This document shows positions 1 through 10,925 of a stretch of DNA of 64,000 nucleotides, one piece after another. Below the pieces are notes generated by a model. That model made no database searches and had not been told where the DNA came from. It worked only from the letters and a program-made list of their open reading frames with translations. Both the position numbers and the translations under genes were made by a program. This DNA is from Closterium sp. NIES-65 (Eukaryota; Streptophyta; Zygnematophyceae; Desmidiales; Closteriaceae): assembly GCA_948144175.1 (NCBI GenBank), contig CANXME010002192.1, forward strand, positions 2,542,001 through 2,606,000. Direction: 5' to 3'. Numbering within the stretch: position 1 is the first letter of the stretch; the number at the start of each line of letters is the position of its first letter.

Positions 1-3000
1 TGGCTGACTGCCACTGAGAGGAGTACTCACCCGCGATCGCCTAAGCGTAAGAGCGCGGGGTCGGGATGTCTGGAGCATCCGGGTCTCCCTCAGGGGCAAT
101 CAGCATGGACACGAGATGAGGCGCAGCGGCTGCAAGACACTCAAGGTCCTCCTATCTGTCCTCAAGGACGTCCGTGCCTAGAGCACACTCACCCCCGACG
201 GACGGAGGACAGACAGACTCAGACTCAGCAACAAGACTGGCAGCGTAGTCTAGACGACAGTGAGCAGCAAAGTCGACAAGTTCAGCAACTAGGGCAGACG
301 CAGCAACAGACTCAAAGGAAGGGTCCGTGACAGCAGTGGCCAGGAGACGCATGACAGTAGGACTGGCAGCACGAAGAGAGTCGGACTCCAGGTCAGAAAG
401 GACCGGAAGAGAGGACTAAGGAGGAGACGGCAGAGGGACACACTGCGGAGCAGTGGAAGGATGAGAGTCATATAGTATGTGCCAGGCACAGGTGGAGGAC
501 GCTCACGCTGACCACGGCGACCAGTGCGAGCAGCACGAATAGGTGACACAGGACGGGACACAGGCAACACAGGACGAGACTCAGGCTCACGACGCTCGGT
601 AAGACCGCCTGTCGGACCAGTGTAGGGAGAAGGACCAGGAAGTGGCGTGGCAGGTGGGAGCTGGGACTGCGACTGGACAGGCGGAGGACACTCTAAGGAG
701 GGAGGAGGACTAGGAGGAGGTGGCTGACCAAGAGCCTGCTGAAGGAGCGGAACGAAGTACGGCCGCGGCCGTGGAGCGCCCCCAGAAGCAGCAGAGACAG
801 CACCAGAACCTCCAGCCGAACCACCAGCAGCACCTCCAGCAGCTCCAGAACCTCCACCAGCACCAGCAGCACCTCCAGCATCACGGAGGTCCGAGCGACC
901 TCCATGACAAGAACAATGCGGCGCTGAGCAACCCCATTCTGCTGCGGAGAGGCCGGGAGAGTGAACGTCTGGCGGATGCCGTGCTCCGCACAGTAGGCTG
1001 CCAGGAGGTCAGAGGAAAACTCGCCTCCTCTGTCACAGTGCAGACGTAGGACAGGAAAGTCCGACTGGAACTGCTGGCGGAGCTGGAGACGAGTAGCGCG
1101 GATCCAGGGGATCAGGACATCAGGGACCTCACCCTTGGTACGCAAGGGGAAGACCGGGGTGTAGCGCGTGTAGTCGTCGACGACCAGCAGAAAGTACCGC
1201 TCGTGGCCCTGTCCCCGGACGCGGGCGGGGCCCTATACGTCTAGGTGGAGAGTCTGCAGGGGAGCTTCTGTGGGAGGGAACGAGGAGGAGTGAGGAGCGG
1301 CGCGCTGCCGCCCCTCGACACAGGGAAGACACGGAGGAGCAGGCGAGGGCGGTAGGGGAGGGAGAACTGTGGGAAGACCAGAAACTAGGTACCTGGAGTG
1401 CATGCCGCGAAGGCGCTGCACTGACGGGTGACCAAGGCGATGGTGCCAGAGGACAGTCCTGTGCAACAGGGAGCGACACGAGTAGGGGGCCGACAGCTGA
1501 CCTGACGTAGACGCAGAGACAGCCACCTGAGGGGACTCAGTGGTCAGTGTGTACAAGTCCGACCCCGGCTGCCGAGTGAAGGTAGCCAGGTGACGACCCG
1601 TCTGGGCACACGTGCAGTGCGTCACACGCTCGTAGGCCAGGGTGAATTGGTGAACACCCTAGTCCTGGAGCGCGAAACCTGCCACCAAGTTCGTAGAGAA
1701 CGAGGGGAGGTATAGGCCCGACAGCGTGCCAGACGGGACAGCAGGACAAGGGAGGGCAGTGGTGGAGGTCGCAAGGACCGGACCCCCTGAGAGTTCAGCC
1801 AGGGAGAGAGCAACCGGTCTAGGGAGCTGCTCGAGGGCAGTGCGGTCGCGAAAGAAACAGCGGGAAGCACCTGAGTCCAGTGTGAAGGTGTAAAGTGCCT
1901 CAGTAGGTGCAGTACCAGCAGACGCAGACACACCAGCACCTAGGGCAACAGCCTCACCAGGACCTGGAGCAGCAGACGCACTAGCACCTAGAGCTGCAGT
2001 CTCACCAGTCTCCTTACCTGGGTCGGGCGGTACACTCAGGTAACAGTCACCCTCAACACTAATAGTCAATGCATACATAGCAGATCAGCCCAGCGGGGCA
2101 GCTCAAAGGCGTCAGGAAACTGCTCGCGCGAGGCGTCGTCAAGGCGAAAGAAACAGCGCTGTGGCGTGTGAAACCTCCCACAGGTCTGGCCAGTGCGGTC
2201 ACCTGTGCGGATGACGTACGGGCAGGTACCCCCACCCCCAGACCCCCCACGCTGAGAGTACCACTCACGGAGGTGCTGGGGCAAGGGAGTCTCACCGGGA
2301 CCCTGCTGCTGCTGCCTCTGGCCACCGCCGAGCCCCCCGCGTTGTGCCGCTCCACCGCGCCCGCCACCCGCTCCACCGCCGCCACCACTGCCACCACCAC
2401 CCCCACCACCTCCAACACCTCTGCCGCCACCACCCCCTGTGCCGCCACCGACTCCCCCACCACCCGCGCCACTCCCACCTCCGCCACCACCCCCGCCCCC
2501 CCCACCCCCTCCACCGCCGCCGCCCCCACCTCCACCTCCACCACCCCTGCCCCCCTTGCCCCTGCCGCCCTTGCGCCTCCCACTAGGGGCAGACGCAGCC
2601 CCGACCCCCTCAGCTCCGAGGAAGTCGACAGCAGCAGCAGATGCAATGAAGGGGAGGAGGGGGGAGGGGGAGCACCCCTCAAAAAAGGGGGTGCGGGGGT
2701 CACCACGAGAGGCACCTACAGCTACAATGCTCTTCTTAGCTGCTAGGAGTTCCTTTTCGAGGAGGTCGACAGTGAGGTCAGTGGGGGAGAGGGCGAGAAA
2801 CTGGTCCCTGACTGTGCGAAGGGAGTCAGGGAGGCGCGTGACAAGGTGGTACAGTGTGAGGTACATCGGGGGGGGGTTCTTGGCGAGGAAATCTGGGGGG
2901 AGTGCGACACGGTAGCGGAGGTCACTGGTACAGAGATGGGTGATGAGGTCAGCTACAGTGGCAAAGGCGGACAGGTCGGGGAAGAGGTAGGGCAGTGAGA

Positions 3001-3337
3001 GACGACCTATAGCAGCAGTGGCAGGGGAGGAGTAGCGCGCGACTACTGCGTCGTACAGTTCCTTAGCGGTCTTATGCTGACCGAAGTGCTCGCGCTCATC
3101 TAACGGCAGGTGGCTGCGAACGGCTAGGCGGGCGTGAGCATCACGGGTCTGCCACTGGGAGCGAGCAATACTGTCAGTAGTAGCGGGAGGTGCGGGAGCA
3201 GCGCCTGATGTGTGGTCATACAGTGAGACATCGTTCTTGGCAGTGATCTGGAGGAACAGGTGGAGGTCATCTAGTCAAACGTCAAACTTAACTGGGCGGC
3301 TCTCAGCGTCAAAGGTGAGAACAGTGGGACTGTCCAT
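1..3337 (-). pseudogene. Degenerate copia Gag-Pol of element 1
   Basis: Gag starts at the ATG at 3335-3337 (MDSPTVLTFDAESRP). A TGG-to-TGA stop lies near 3276. Gag continues in frame through the capsid-like region to a glycine-rich tract (about 2440-2590) and a zinc finger with spacing C-X13-C-X3-H-X4-C (CPYVIRTGDR...CGRFHTPQRC). A ~50-nt deletion with frameshift near 2078 precedes the protease (TLDSGASRCFF, near 1855). Further stops lie near 1657 and near 1233 (W to stop before GPARV). The integrase zinc region (HHRLGHPS) and part of the DDE core (LHCDRGGEF, SPQQNGVAQRR) are visible. Near 880 the integrase is joined to the variable linker, removing about 1 kb relative to element 3. At the left edge the reading matches the linker/RT boundary (TDPSFES, VLEDR, SQWQ). 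Confidence 0.88.
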
Positions 3338-3970
3338 AGTGGCAGTAGCAGTAGTAGTAATAGGAGTAGAAGCAGTGTTAGGAGCAATAAGAGTAGTAGC
3401 AGTAGCAGCTGTAACAGTAGGTGCTGCAGGTGGGGCGGCGCAGCTCGGTCAGGGCGGCGCGGCTCGGGCGGCGCTGCTCGGGCAGGTAGGGCGGCGCGAC
3501 GGCGGGCCTAGTGACGGTGCGCGGCGGCGCCTAGGGTGCGGCTGCGCGCGGGCCGTTGGTGCGTTCGTGCGGGCGGCGGCGTTCGTGCGGGCGGCGGGCT
3601 AGCACAAGCGGCGGCCTAAGGGGACGCGGCAGCGGCGCGGGGCGGTCGACGAGCGGCTGACGGGCCGTGCTAAGGGCCGCACGAGGCCAGAGCGAGCTGC
3701 GCGTGGGCAGCGATGACGGCACGAGCGGCTAGCGGGCCGCGCACCCAAGAAACAGGCCGCGCGCGGGCGGGCTAGCGGGCTACGCGACCTAAAAACAGGC
3801 CGCGCGCGCGGGCTTCTAGCGGCTGCACACGGGCAGCTTAAGAGGAAACGAAGGCGCACGAGGGCGCACTAGGAGCAAGGCGCACGAGAGCGCTAGGAAG
3901 GGACGGCGCACGAGGGCGCTTCGAGCGGAAACGGTGGGCCCTTAGGAACGGTCCTAGGTTCCTAACCTAG
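3338..3970 (-). other. Untranslated leader of element 1
   Basis: About 630 nt between the primer-binding site and the Gag start. It is very GC-rich with repeated GCGCG/CGGCGG words, and its short reading frames are Arg/Ala/Pro-rich composition artefacts. No gene is seen. Confidence 0.6.
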
Positions 3971-3983
3971 GCTCGTAATACCA
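3971..3983 (-). promoter_or_regulatory. Primer-binding site of element 1
   Basis: Immediately after the LTR end the minus strand reads TGGTATTACGAGC, close to the usual copia site TGGTATCAGAGC complementary to initiator tRNA-Met. The family role (priming of minus-strand cDNA) is known; this site is inferred from position and similarity. Confidence 0.7.
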
Positions 3984-4112
3984 TGTCAGAATTAGTGAGA
4001 TGAATAAACTACACAACATTGCAGTACAAGTAGGAAACCCTAGAGTTGTGTACCCCCTAAAGGCTAACCCACTATAGCCTACACAGCAGTAACACATATA
4101 TAGTGTTTGACA
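3984..4112 (-). repeat. 5' LTR of copia element 1 (129 bp)
   Basis: On the minus strand it begins TGTCAAACACTATATATG and ends CTCACTAATTCTGACA, giving TG...CA ends. It is followed directly by the primer-binding site. It shares words with the other short LTRs here (GGGGGTAC, TAGGGTT). At 129 bp it is very short for an autonomous copia element. Confidence 0.82.
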
Positions 4113-4210
4113 GCCAGCAGCGCCAGTAGTCCGGAGGTCACCCTTGCTCCGGTAGCCCAGCGAATCTACTGCACCAGTCGCCCGTGATTCCGTTGCTCCA
4201 GCTGCTCGTC

Positions 4211-5259
4211 TGTCAACGGGAGTAGTGTTAGGCCCCGTCCTCGCTTGGGCGGAGCCGACCGCGGGAGAACCGCGGGGCCGCGGGAGGCTGCGGGAGAACC
4301 GCGGGACCGTGGGAGAACCGCGGGGCCGCGTGAGGCCGCGGGAGAACCGTGGGACCGCGGGAGAACCGCGGGGCTGCGGGAGGCTGCGGGAGAACCGCGG
4401 GGCTGCGGGAGAACCGCGGGGCCGCGGGAGAACCGCGGGGCCGCGGGAGGCCGCAGGAGAACCGCAGGACCGCGGGAGAACCGCGGGGCCGCGGGAGGCC
4501 GTGGGAGAACCGCGGGACCGCGGGAGCGCGGGAGAACCGCGGGGCCACGGGAAGACCGCGGGAGGCCGCGGGAAACCGCGGGACCGCGGGAGGGCCGCGG
4601 GAGAACCACGGGGCCGCGGGATGACCACAGGACCGCGCGGACCGCGGTGGCCGCGGATGGACGACCGGGGGGCCACGGGGGCCGCCGGATACCCGGTCGA
4701 CCAGGATACCCAGGCGACGTGGGCGAAGGTCGCCGGGGTGGTTTCTGCGAGGACGACCTCGGGGGTGGTATCCCGAGGTCGACGTGGCTGGTGGGCGCCG
4801 TCACCAGTGGAGTGTCTGCGCTGGGCATGTGACGGGGCGTTGAGCGCCAACCAGGTGGACGCACCTGTGAAGCAGGTGCACTGTTGTCCCGCGGATGCAA
4901 CGCTGTGCAGCCGACTTACTACAACGCTGGCACACCGCGGACTGGCAACGTTGGCAAGCCGCGACTCTGCTCTGCTGGAGCGCGATCGACCAAGTAGTGC
5001 TGGCACGCGGTCGACCGTGCTGCGTTGGCAGTCGACCAGCAGCCTTGCTAGGTCTGATGTAGTCTGTGCTGCCAATGTTGATTCAATCATTCTGAACTTT
5101 TGTTGTCATGTTTTCCTAGTGAAACTCTTGCCAATTTTCCCGTGAACTAGCAAGCAGTGCTAGCACTTGGAAACGAATAAGGAGCGAACGAACGCTACGA
5201 TCACTCTTGCCCCGTGCCTAGCCCGTAGTCTAGCTCCTGTTGCACTAGTTATCTCCGCA
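4211..5259 (+). repeat. 5' LTR of copia element 2 (1049 bp)
   Basis: Starts TGTCAACGGGAGTAGTG and ends ATCTCCGCA. The first ~450 bp hold a variable minisatellite of CCGCGGGAGAACCGCGGGGC-like words, rich in the self-complementary hexamer CCGCGG. The LTR is ~108 bp longer than its 3' partner, mainly from copy-number change in the minisatellite. Long reading frames on both strands here (Pro/Arg/Gly-rich) are repeat artefacts. Confidence 0.9.
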
Positions 5260-5275
5260 TGGTGCAGTGAGCGTG
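5260..5275 (+). promoter_or_regulatory. Putative primer-binding site of element 2
   Basis: TGGTGCAGTGAGCGTG follows the LTR end directly. It starts with the expected TGG (complement of a tRNA 3' CCA) but is not the initiator-Met type seen in elements 1 and 4. I could not assign the tRNA. Confidence 0.45.
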
Positions 5276-5347
5276 GATGACACCGCTAAGGCACCTTCGG
5301 TTTAGTCGACTTTGCATTCACCTAGCTTGTTTGTAGAGCGAGACACC

Positions 5348-8300
5348 ATGGTGGACCCCGTAGTGCAAGTGGGCGTTGTGGACACCCGGGAGGCACGGCT
5401 GGAGAACGCAAGGAGAAGGCACGAGGCCAACGAGTATGGCGACCTGCCCTGGGCGGTCGTCGAGGCTGGCATCCGCGCATTGTGGGCGACGGAGCACCCT
5501 CCCTCTCGGCCTGCGTCTCCTCGACCGGTGAACAACGCGGGCAGCGTCGACGCGGACGTCAACGCGGGTGGTGGCCAAGTCGGCAGCAGCGCGGGAGGCA
5601 CGTCGAGGCAGCGAGGTGTGATTCACGCCGATGAAGTCGGCGGCGTTCAGGCGCAAGGGATGCAGTCGTCCGCGGCTGCAGGGGCCTCGTAGGGCTTCGT
5701 TGGAGGCAAACGAAGTGAATTGGCTCCGATGTCGGCGACGCACGTGACCGCGGGAGGAATTGCGCCGAGCTACGGCTACTTCAAGTTTACGCCGGACAGG
5801 ATCTCGGTCACCCCTCCGCTGGTCGGTCGTCCCGACATCCTCACGTGGAAGGAAGCCATTGAGCCCCAGCTGGAGATGGCCGGGCTGATGGGCTTCGACC
5901 GCGGGTCCGTGGCGACGCCGGAGGAACACTACCCCGATCTGCGAGCAGAATTTCGCGCCGTGCAGTTGCTGACCTTCACGGTCATCTCGCGGTGCTACTC
6001 GCGGCTGTCGATGGCGCCGAGCACGCGGGTGACGCTCAACGAGGACACATAGACCTCGTACATCCTGCAGGACAAGGCGATGCTGGAGGCTGAGCGGTCC
6101 CAGGAGCTCCTCGCGCAAGTGAACTACGTCGCCCCGGCAAAACAAGGTGGTCGACCGGGACAGCGCGGGCAGTCCGGTGGCAGTCACCGCGGTGGCGGGA
6201 AGCCGGGGAAGGACGCTGACAAGCAGAAGTCGGCCAAGGATGGCGGTCGTGGAGGAGGAGGTCAACGTCGGGAATGCTGGCTGTGCGGCGACCCCGACCA
6301 CCTCTCCTTCGAGTGTCCCGACCGCAGTGACTCGGACGACGACAAAACCAAGGGAGGCCGTGGGAGGTCTGGCAGCCGTCGTCCGCGTCGAGGAAACCAG
6401 CCGCGAAAGAAGAAGCAGTCAACGAAGTCGACCTCGGCGAAGGACGCCGACTCTTCCGCGGGTGGCAAAGGGCGAGGTGACAAGGAGGCGTCGTGCTCGC
6501 TGGTCGGTATCGTAGAGCCGACCGTCTCGCTGGCGCCTGCAGCTAGCGAGGATTTCCAGGCGGCGGCGGCAGCTGTGCAAGCGAACCCCCCGGTGGTCCT
6601 GCTCGACAGCGGCTGCTCGCACCACCTGATGGGGACAAAAGAGGCCTTCGTCGACTTGGGGCCGAGCGGCGACGTGAAGCACGTGCGCGGCTTCAATGGG
6701 GTGCTGCAGGACGTTCGCGGCCGTGGCACGGTTGCTCTACAAGGGGAGGCCAGGAAGCGGGTGCTCATCTCCGACGTTCTGTACGTCCCAGGCGTGCACA
6801 CGAATCTTCTTTCGGCTGGCCAGCTGAAGGAGAGCGGGGTGACGCTGAAGGACGACGGCGACAAGATGTTGCTCATCTCCGCGGCGAGGGACGTGCTCGG
6901 TCGAGCAACGTACACCGATCGGGTCCTGTGCACTAACCTGCGCCCATGCGCGGTATAGTCAATGACGCCCACAAAGGAGGAGGTGGCTCTACGGGGGATA
7001 GTCTCGGCGACAAAGGCAAACCCGAACAGGCTGTACGCAAGGCTTGCACATGTTGGCATGGACACCATACGGAGCTCAGCGAAGCACGAGGTCGCCACCG
7101 GGCTGGACCTCAAGTCGGCGTCTGGCGCCGACTCACCGTGTGTTTTGTGCGTCGGCGGGAAGCTTGTGCGGCACACCTTCCCCGACGACGTCCTGGCCGT
7201 CGTGCACATCGACTTGTGCGGGCCATTTTGCGTGGCTGCAAAAGACCGCAGCCTGTACTTCTTGCTGCTGAAGGACCGCAACACCAGCTATGTGTCGGTG
7301 AGGCCAGTCGCCAAGAAGTCGGACGTGCTGCTGGAATTCCAGAGGTGGCTGGTGTTGGTGGAGCGGCAGGCAAAGCATTCGGTGCTGCAACAGCATTCTG
7401 ACCGTGGAGAGGAGCTCCTCGGGAAGGACTTCACCGCCTTCGTGGACGGCAAGGGCATCGTCCACGACTTGACCTGCCCTTATACCCCGCAGCAGAATGG
7501 CATGGCGGAGCGGGAGATGAGGACGGTGGTGGAGTCTGTGCGGACGATGCTGCTGCACATGGGCGTGCAGCACCACTAGTGGCATCTCGCTCTGCGGCAG
7601 GCTGTCTGGGTTCGCAACTGCCTAGAGCGGTCGTTGCTGCCCGCGAGGACGACGCCGTACCAGCTCCTGACCGGGCAGAAGCCCGACTTGTCGATGGCGC
7701 GCGTGTGGGGCTGCATGGCGCAGTTCCTTGTCCCTGAGCAGCAGGGCGGTGGAAAACTGCAGCCGAAGGCTCGATGGGACCTTCACCTCGGCGTGTCGGA
7801 GGAGAGCAAAGGCTGGGAGCTCCTCGACATCGCCGCCAACCGGATGGTCACCACATCGGACGTGGTTTTTTACGAAACTATGTCGCTGGAGGTGTGGAAG
7901 TCGGAACTCGGGCTGCGTCAGGGCGGACGCGGGCCAACACGCCGACGGACACCTCGACGGCAACGCTTCCTTTGCTCGCCGCGGTCGGTGAGCAGGATGA
8001 TGAGGATGCCGCGGTCGCCCCTGCCTCGCCTTCCCCTGCCCCTTCTTCCCGCCCCCTTCCCGTCGACCTGCGTGGCCTGACTCCGATGTCGGCCTCCGGC
8101 GATGAGGGGAGCAGTGGGGCGTCGCCTGTGGCGCCGGCCAAGAGCATCGCCGGTGGCCGACGTGACGCCCAACCAGTCGGGGCCGCAGGACCGCAAGACC
8201 GCGGAGGCCGCGGGAGAACCACGGGGTACCTAGACCGTGTGCTGTACATGTACCAGCCGGACTACTTCAACGACGGGACCGGCCGGGTGTGCAAGCTGCT

Positions 8301-9459
8301 GAAGAGCCTCTACGTGCTGAAGCAGTCGCCGCTGTTGTGGTACAAGGCTCTCAACGACGTGTTGGTCGACGCCGGGTGGAAGAAGAGCCAAGTCGACGAG
8401 GCTCTGTACTTCAAGGTCGGCGACGACAAGGTGACCTGCTGGGTGCGGGTCTATGTCGACGACCTCCTCGCCGCGAGCAGCAGCACCGCGATGCTGAAGG
8501 AGCTGAAGGAGCTGCTGGAAGCCGCCTTCGAGCTTCGCGAGATTTCGCCGGTGCAGAAGTACCTCGGCTTGGAGATCGTGCACGACAGGCCGGCGCGGAA
8601 GCTGTGGCTGCACCAGCAGGGCTACGCTGACAAGCTGCGCAGACGCTTCATCGACGAGGAGCAGACCGGGCGCACTCCGAAGACACCGGTCTCCGTCGTC
8701 GCCTACGCGGAGCAGACATTCGACGACGAGGAGGCGAAGGAGCATGATGAGGAGGAGTACCAGCAGAAGGTCGGCTCGCTGCATTTCGCGGCGACGACGA
8801 CGAGGCCGGACATCGCATTCGCGTGCAGCAAGCTGGGGAGCGGCCTCACGGTGAGGAGCGACCAGCACTGGCGCGAGGTCAACCGCTCCCTCGCCTACCT
8901 CGCCAACACGCGAGACACCGCCTTGGAGTTCGGCGGTGGTCCGGAGTCGCCGGAGCTGGTTGGGTACGTGGACGCCGACGACGCCGACGACAAGCAGAAC
9001 CGGATGAGAAATTGTGGCTACATGTTCATCTACGGTGGGGCCGCAGTCTCCTGGTCGAGTCACCGCATCAAGTGCGCGACGCAGTCGTCGATCGAATCGG
9101 AGTACGTGGCGGTCGTCAAAGCTAGCAAGGAGGGGCGTCGCCTTCGCTTCCTCCTTGCGGAGTTCTGGCAGCTGGACGCCGGGAAGCCGACTGTCCTCAG
9201 GGTGAACAACAAGTCGGCCATTACGATCGCCGAGGGCATGGGGTTGACGGGCAACCTCAAGCACATGGAGCGGCGACAAGCCTGGCTCCAGCAGATGGTG
9301 AAGCACGTGAAGTTCTCGCTGCAGTACATCCCGACCACTGAGCAGCCAGTTGATTTTCTGACGAAGGCGCTACACTATCCGGCCTTCAACCGGTGCTCCG
9401 TCGCAATCAACCAAGTGCGACTGGCCGACGTGGGCGACGATGACAACGACGTGCAGTAG
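5348..9459 (+). pseudogene. Degenerate copia Gag-Pol of element 2
   Basis: The first frame starts MVDPVVQVGVVDTREARLEN at 5348 and stops at 5692. A second begins about 5720, with a stop at 6050-6052, and holds a canonical zinc knuckle (CWLCGDPDHLSFEC, C-X2-C-X4-H-X4-C, near 6280). The protease motif LLDSGCSHHL lies near 6600. A stop near 6956 precedes the integrase, whose core shows HIDLCGPF, QHSDRGEELL and TPQQNGMAERE. There is a further stop near 7579 and a frameshift near 7910. The N-terminal half of RT is missing: linker sequence jumps at about 8228 into YLDRVLYMYQPDYF. The second half keeps VYVDDLLAAS (8450-8480), and RNase H ends at 9459. It cannot make a working polyprotein. Confidence 0.9.
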
Positions 9460-9577
9460 TAGGTGCCATGCCTTTTTGCATGGCTGGTGCGGTGACCGGC
9501 GTGCTGTGTGTTGTATGCACGCCGACAGGCTATTCTCCGAGCACTGCTGCCGTGTGGGCTGGGGGCCCCAAACGTGA

Positions 9578-9591
9578 ACGCGGTAGGGGAG
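9578..9591 (+). promoter_or_regulatory. Polypurine tract of element 2
   Basis: GCGGTAGGGGAG sits directly before the 3' LTR, the expected place for the plus-strand primer of a copia element. Confidence 0.55.
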
Positions 9592-10532
9592 TGTCAACGG
9601 GAGTAGTGTTAGGCCCCGTCCTCGCTTGGGCGAAGCCGACCGCGGGAGAACCGCGGGGCTGCGGGAGGCTGCGGGAGAACCGCGGGACCACGGGAGAACC
9701 GCGGGGCCGCGAGAGGCAGCGGGAGAACCGCGGGGCCGCGGGAGGCCGCGGGAGAACCGCGGGACCGCGGGACCGCGAGAGAACTGCGGGGCTGCGAGAA
9801 GACCGCGGGAGGCCGCGGGAAAACGCGGGACCGCGGAAGGGCCGCGGGAGAACCACGGGGCCGCGGGAGAACCGCGGGGCCGCGGGAGAACCGCGGGGCC
9901 GCGGGAGAACCGCGGGGCCGCGGGACGACCACGGGACCGCGGGGACCGCGGTGGCCGCGGATGGACGACCGGGGGGCCACGGGGGCCGCGGGATACCCGG
10001 TCGACCAGGATACTCGGGCGACGTGGGCGAAGATCGTCGGGGTGGTTTCTGCGAGAACGACCTCGGGGGTGGTATCGCGAGGTCGACGTGGCTGATGGGC
10101 GTCGTCACCAGTGGAGTGTCTGCGCTGGGCATGTGACGGGGCATTGAGTGCCAACCAGGTGGATGCATATGCGAAGTAGGTGCACTGTTGTCCCGCGGAT
10201 GCAACGGTGTGCAGCTGACTTACTACAACGTTGGCAAGCCGCGACTCTGCTCTGCTGGAGCGCGGTTGACCAAGTAGTGCTGGCACACGGTCGGCGCTGG
10301 TAGTCGACCAGCAACCTTGCTAGGTCTGATGTAGTCTGTGTTGCCAATGTTGATTCAATCATTCTGAACTTTTGTTGTCATGTTTTCCTAGTGAAACTCT
10401 TGCCAATTTTCCCTGTGAACGAGCAAGCGGTGTTAGCACTTGGAAACGACTAAGGAACGAACGAACGCTACGAGCACTCTTGCCCCGTGCCTAGCCCGTA
10501 GTCTAGCTCCCGTTGCACTAATAATCTCCGCA
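9592..10532 (+). repeat. 3' LTR of copia element 2 (941 bp)
   Basis: Same ends as the 5' copy (TGTCAACGGGAGTAG ... ATCTCCGCA) with a shorter CCGCGG minisatellite (about 9640-9960) and scattered substitutions. The downstream part (about 9960-10530) aligns closely with 4640-5259. Confidence 0.9.
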
Positions 10533-10555
10533 TCATCTTGGCCGCGGAGCCAGTG

Positions 10556-10925
10556 ACTCCAGTAGTCCGGACACCCTTGCTTGTGTACGGTAACCCGTGC
10601 GCGCCGTTTCTGTTGGCCGTGTGTCCGCGGCTTCACACGTCGCCTCCTATCTCCATTCCTCTCAAAGTCCCTCCTCCTCCTCACTTGCCCTTTGCGACTG
10701 CCTCTAGTTTTACTTGTGCTTGTGAACTTTTTATGCGACTGCTTGCTGTGCTGATCATACCCCACTTTGCCTATGGGGGTGTGTAAGAATTTATTATTTG
10801 TCTAGTCTGCAGTGGGGTAATTTATAGTGAGTGCAGCCCAGTTAGGGTTTGCTATATGTATCCCATTGCTTGCTAGTGAAAACCCTCTTCTGCTGTTCTC
10901 ATTCCTGCTTGCTTTCTTGACAACT
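10556..10925 (+). repeat. Degenerate 3' end and LTR remnant of a short-LTR copia element
   Basis: CCCCACTTTGCCTATGGGGG followed by TGTG at 10756-10781 matches the polypurine tract that precedes the 3' LTR of element 3 (55748-55766). It is followed by an LTR-like stretch starting TGTAAGAATTTATTATTTG and containing CCCAGTTAGGGTTTG, ending near TTCTTGACA (~10922). No coding sequence remains. The upstream piece 10558-10600 repeats words found at 4127-4170 on the other side of element 2. Confidence 0.6.

Larger units (their letters stand above)
1..4112 (-). mobile_element. Ty1/copia element 1, 5' part, truncated by the window edge
   Basis: Read on the minus strand, this runs from a 129-bp 5' LTR (3984-4112) through a primer-binding site, a ~650-nt GC-rich leader, gag, protease and integrase to the start of the reverse-transcriptase region, where the window ends. 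It is co-linear with the better preserved element 3 (49328-55897). RT, RNase H and the 3' LTR lie outside the window, so no target-site duplication can be tested. It is decayed: stops, a small deletion at the gag/protease boundary and a ~1 kb deletion in the integrase C-terminal region. Identification as copia (order PR-IN-RT) is secure from the domain order shared with element 3. Confidence 0.9.
4211..10532 (+). mobile_element. Ty1/copia element 2, complete but mutated, with long LTRs
   Basis: Two directly repeated LTRs (4211-5259 and 9592-10532) flank a degenerate gag-pol. The flanking pentamers TCGTC (4206-4210) and TCATC (10533-10537) fit a 5-bp target-site duplication with one substitution. 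This lineage differs from elements 1, 3 and 4: its LTRs are ~1 kb rather than ~120-130 bp, and its Gag carries a canonical zinc knuckle. It lies between the 5' end of element 1 and an old LTR remnant (10556-10925), so it probably inserted into existing transposon sequence. Stops, a frameshift and loss of the N-terminal half of RT make it non-autonomous. Confidence 0.92.

Noticed and set aside
2168-2746. Thr/Pro-rich and His-rich plus-strand frames
   Set aside because: Antisense of the poly-Gly Gag tract of element 1; composition artefact.
3954-5145. Long Pro/Arg/Ser- and Gly/Arg-rich frames on both strands
   Set aside because: They lie in the LTR minisatellite of element 2; all frames stay open because the repeat lacks stops.
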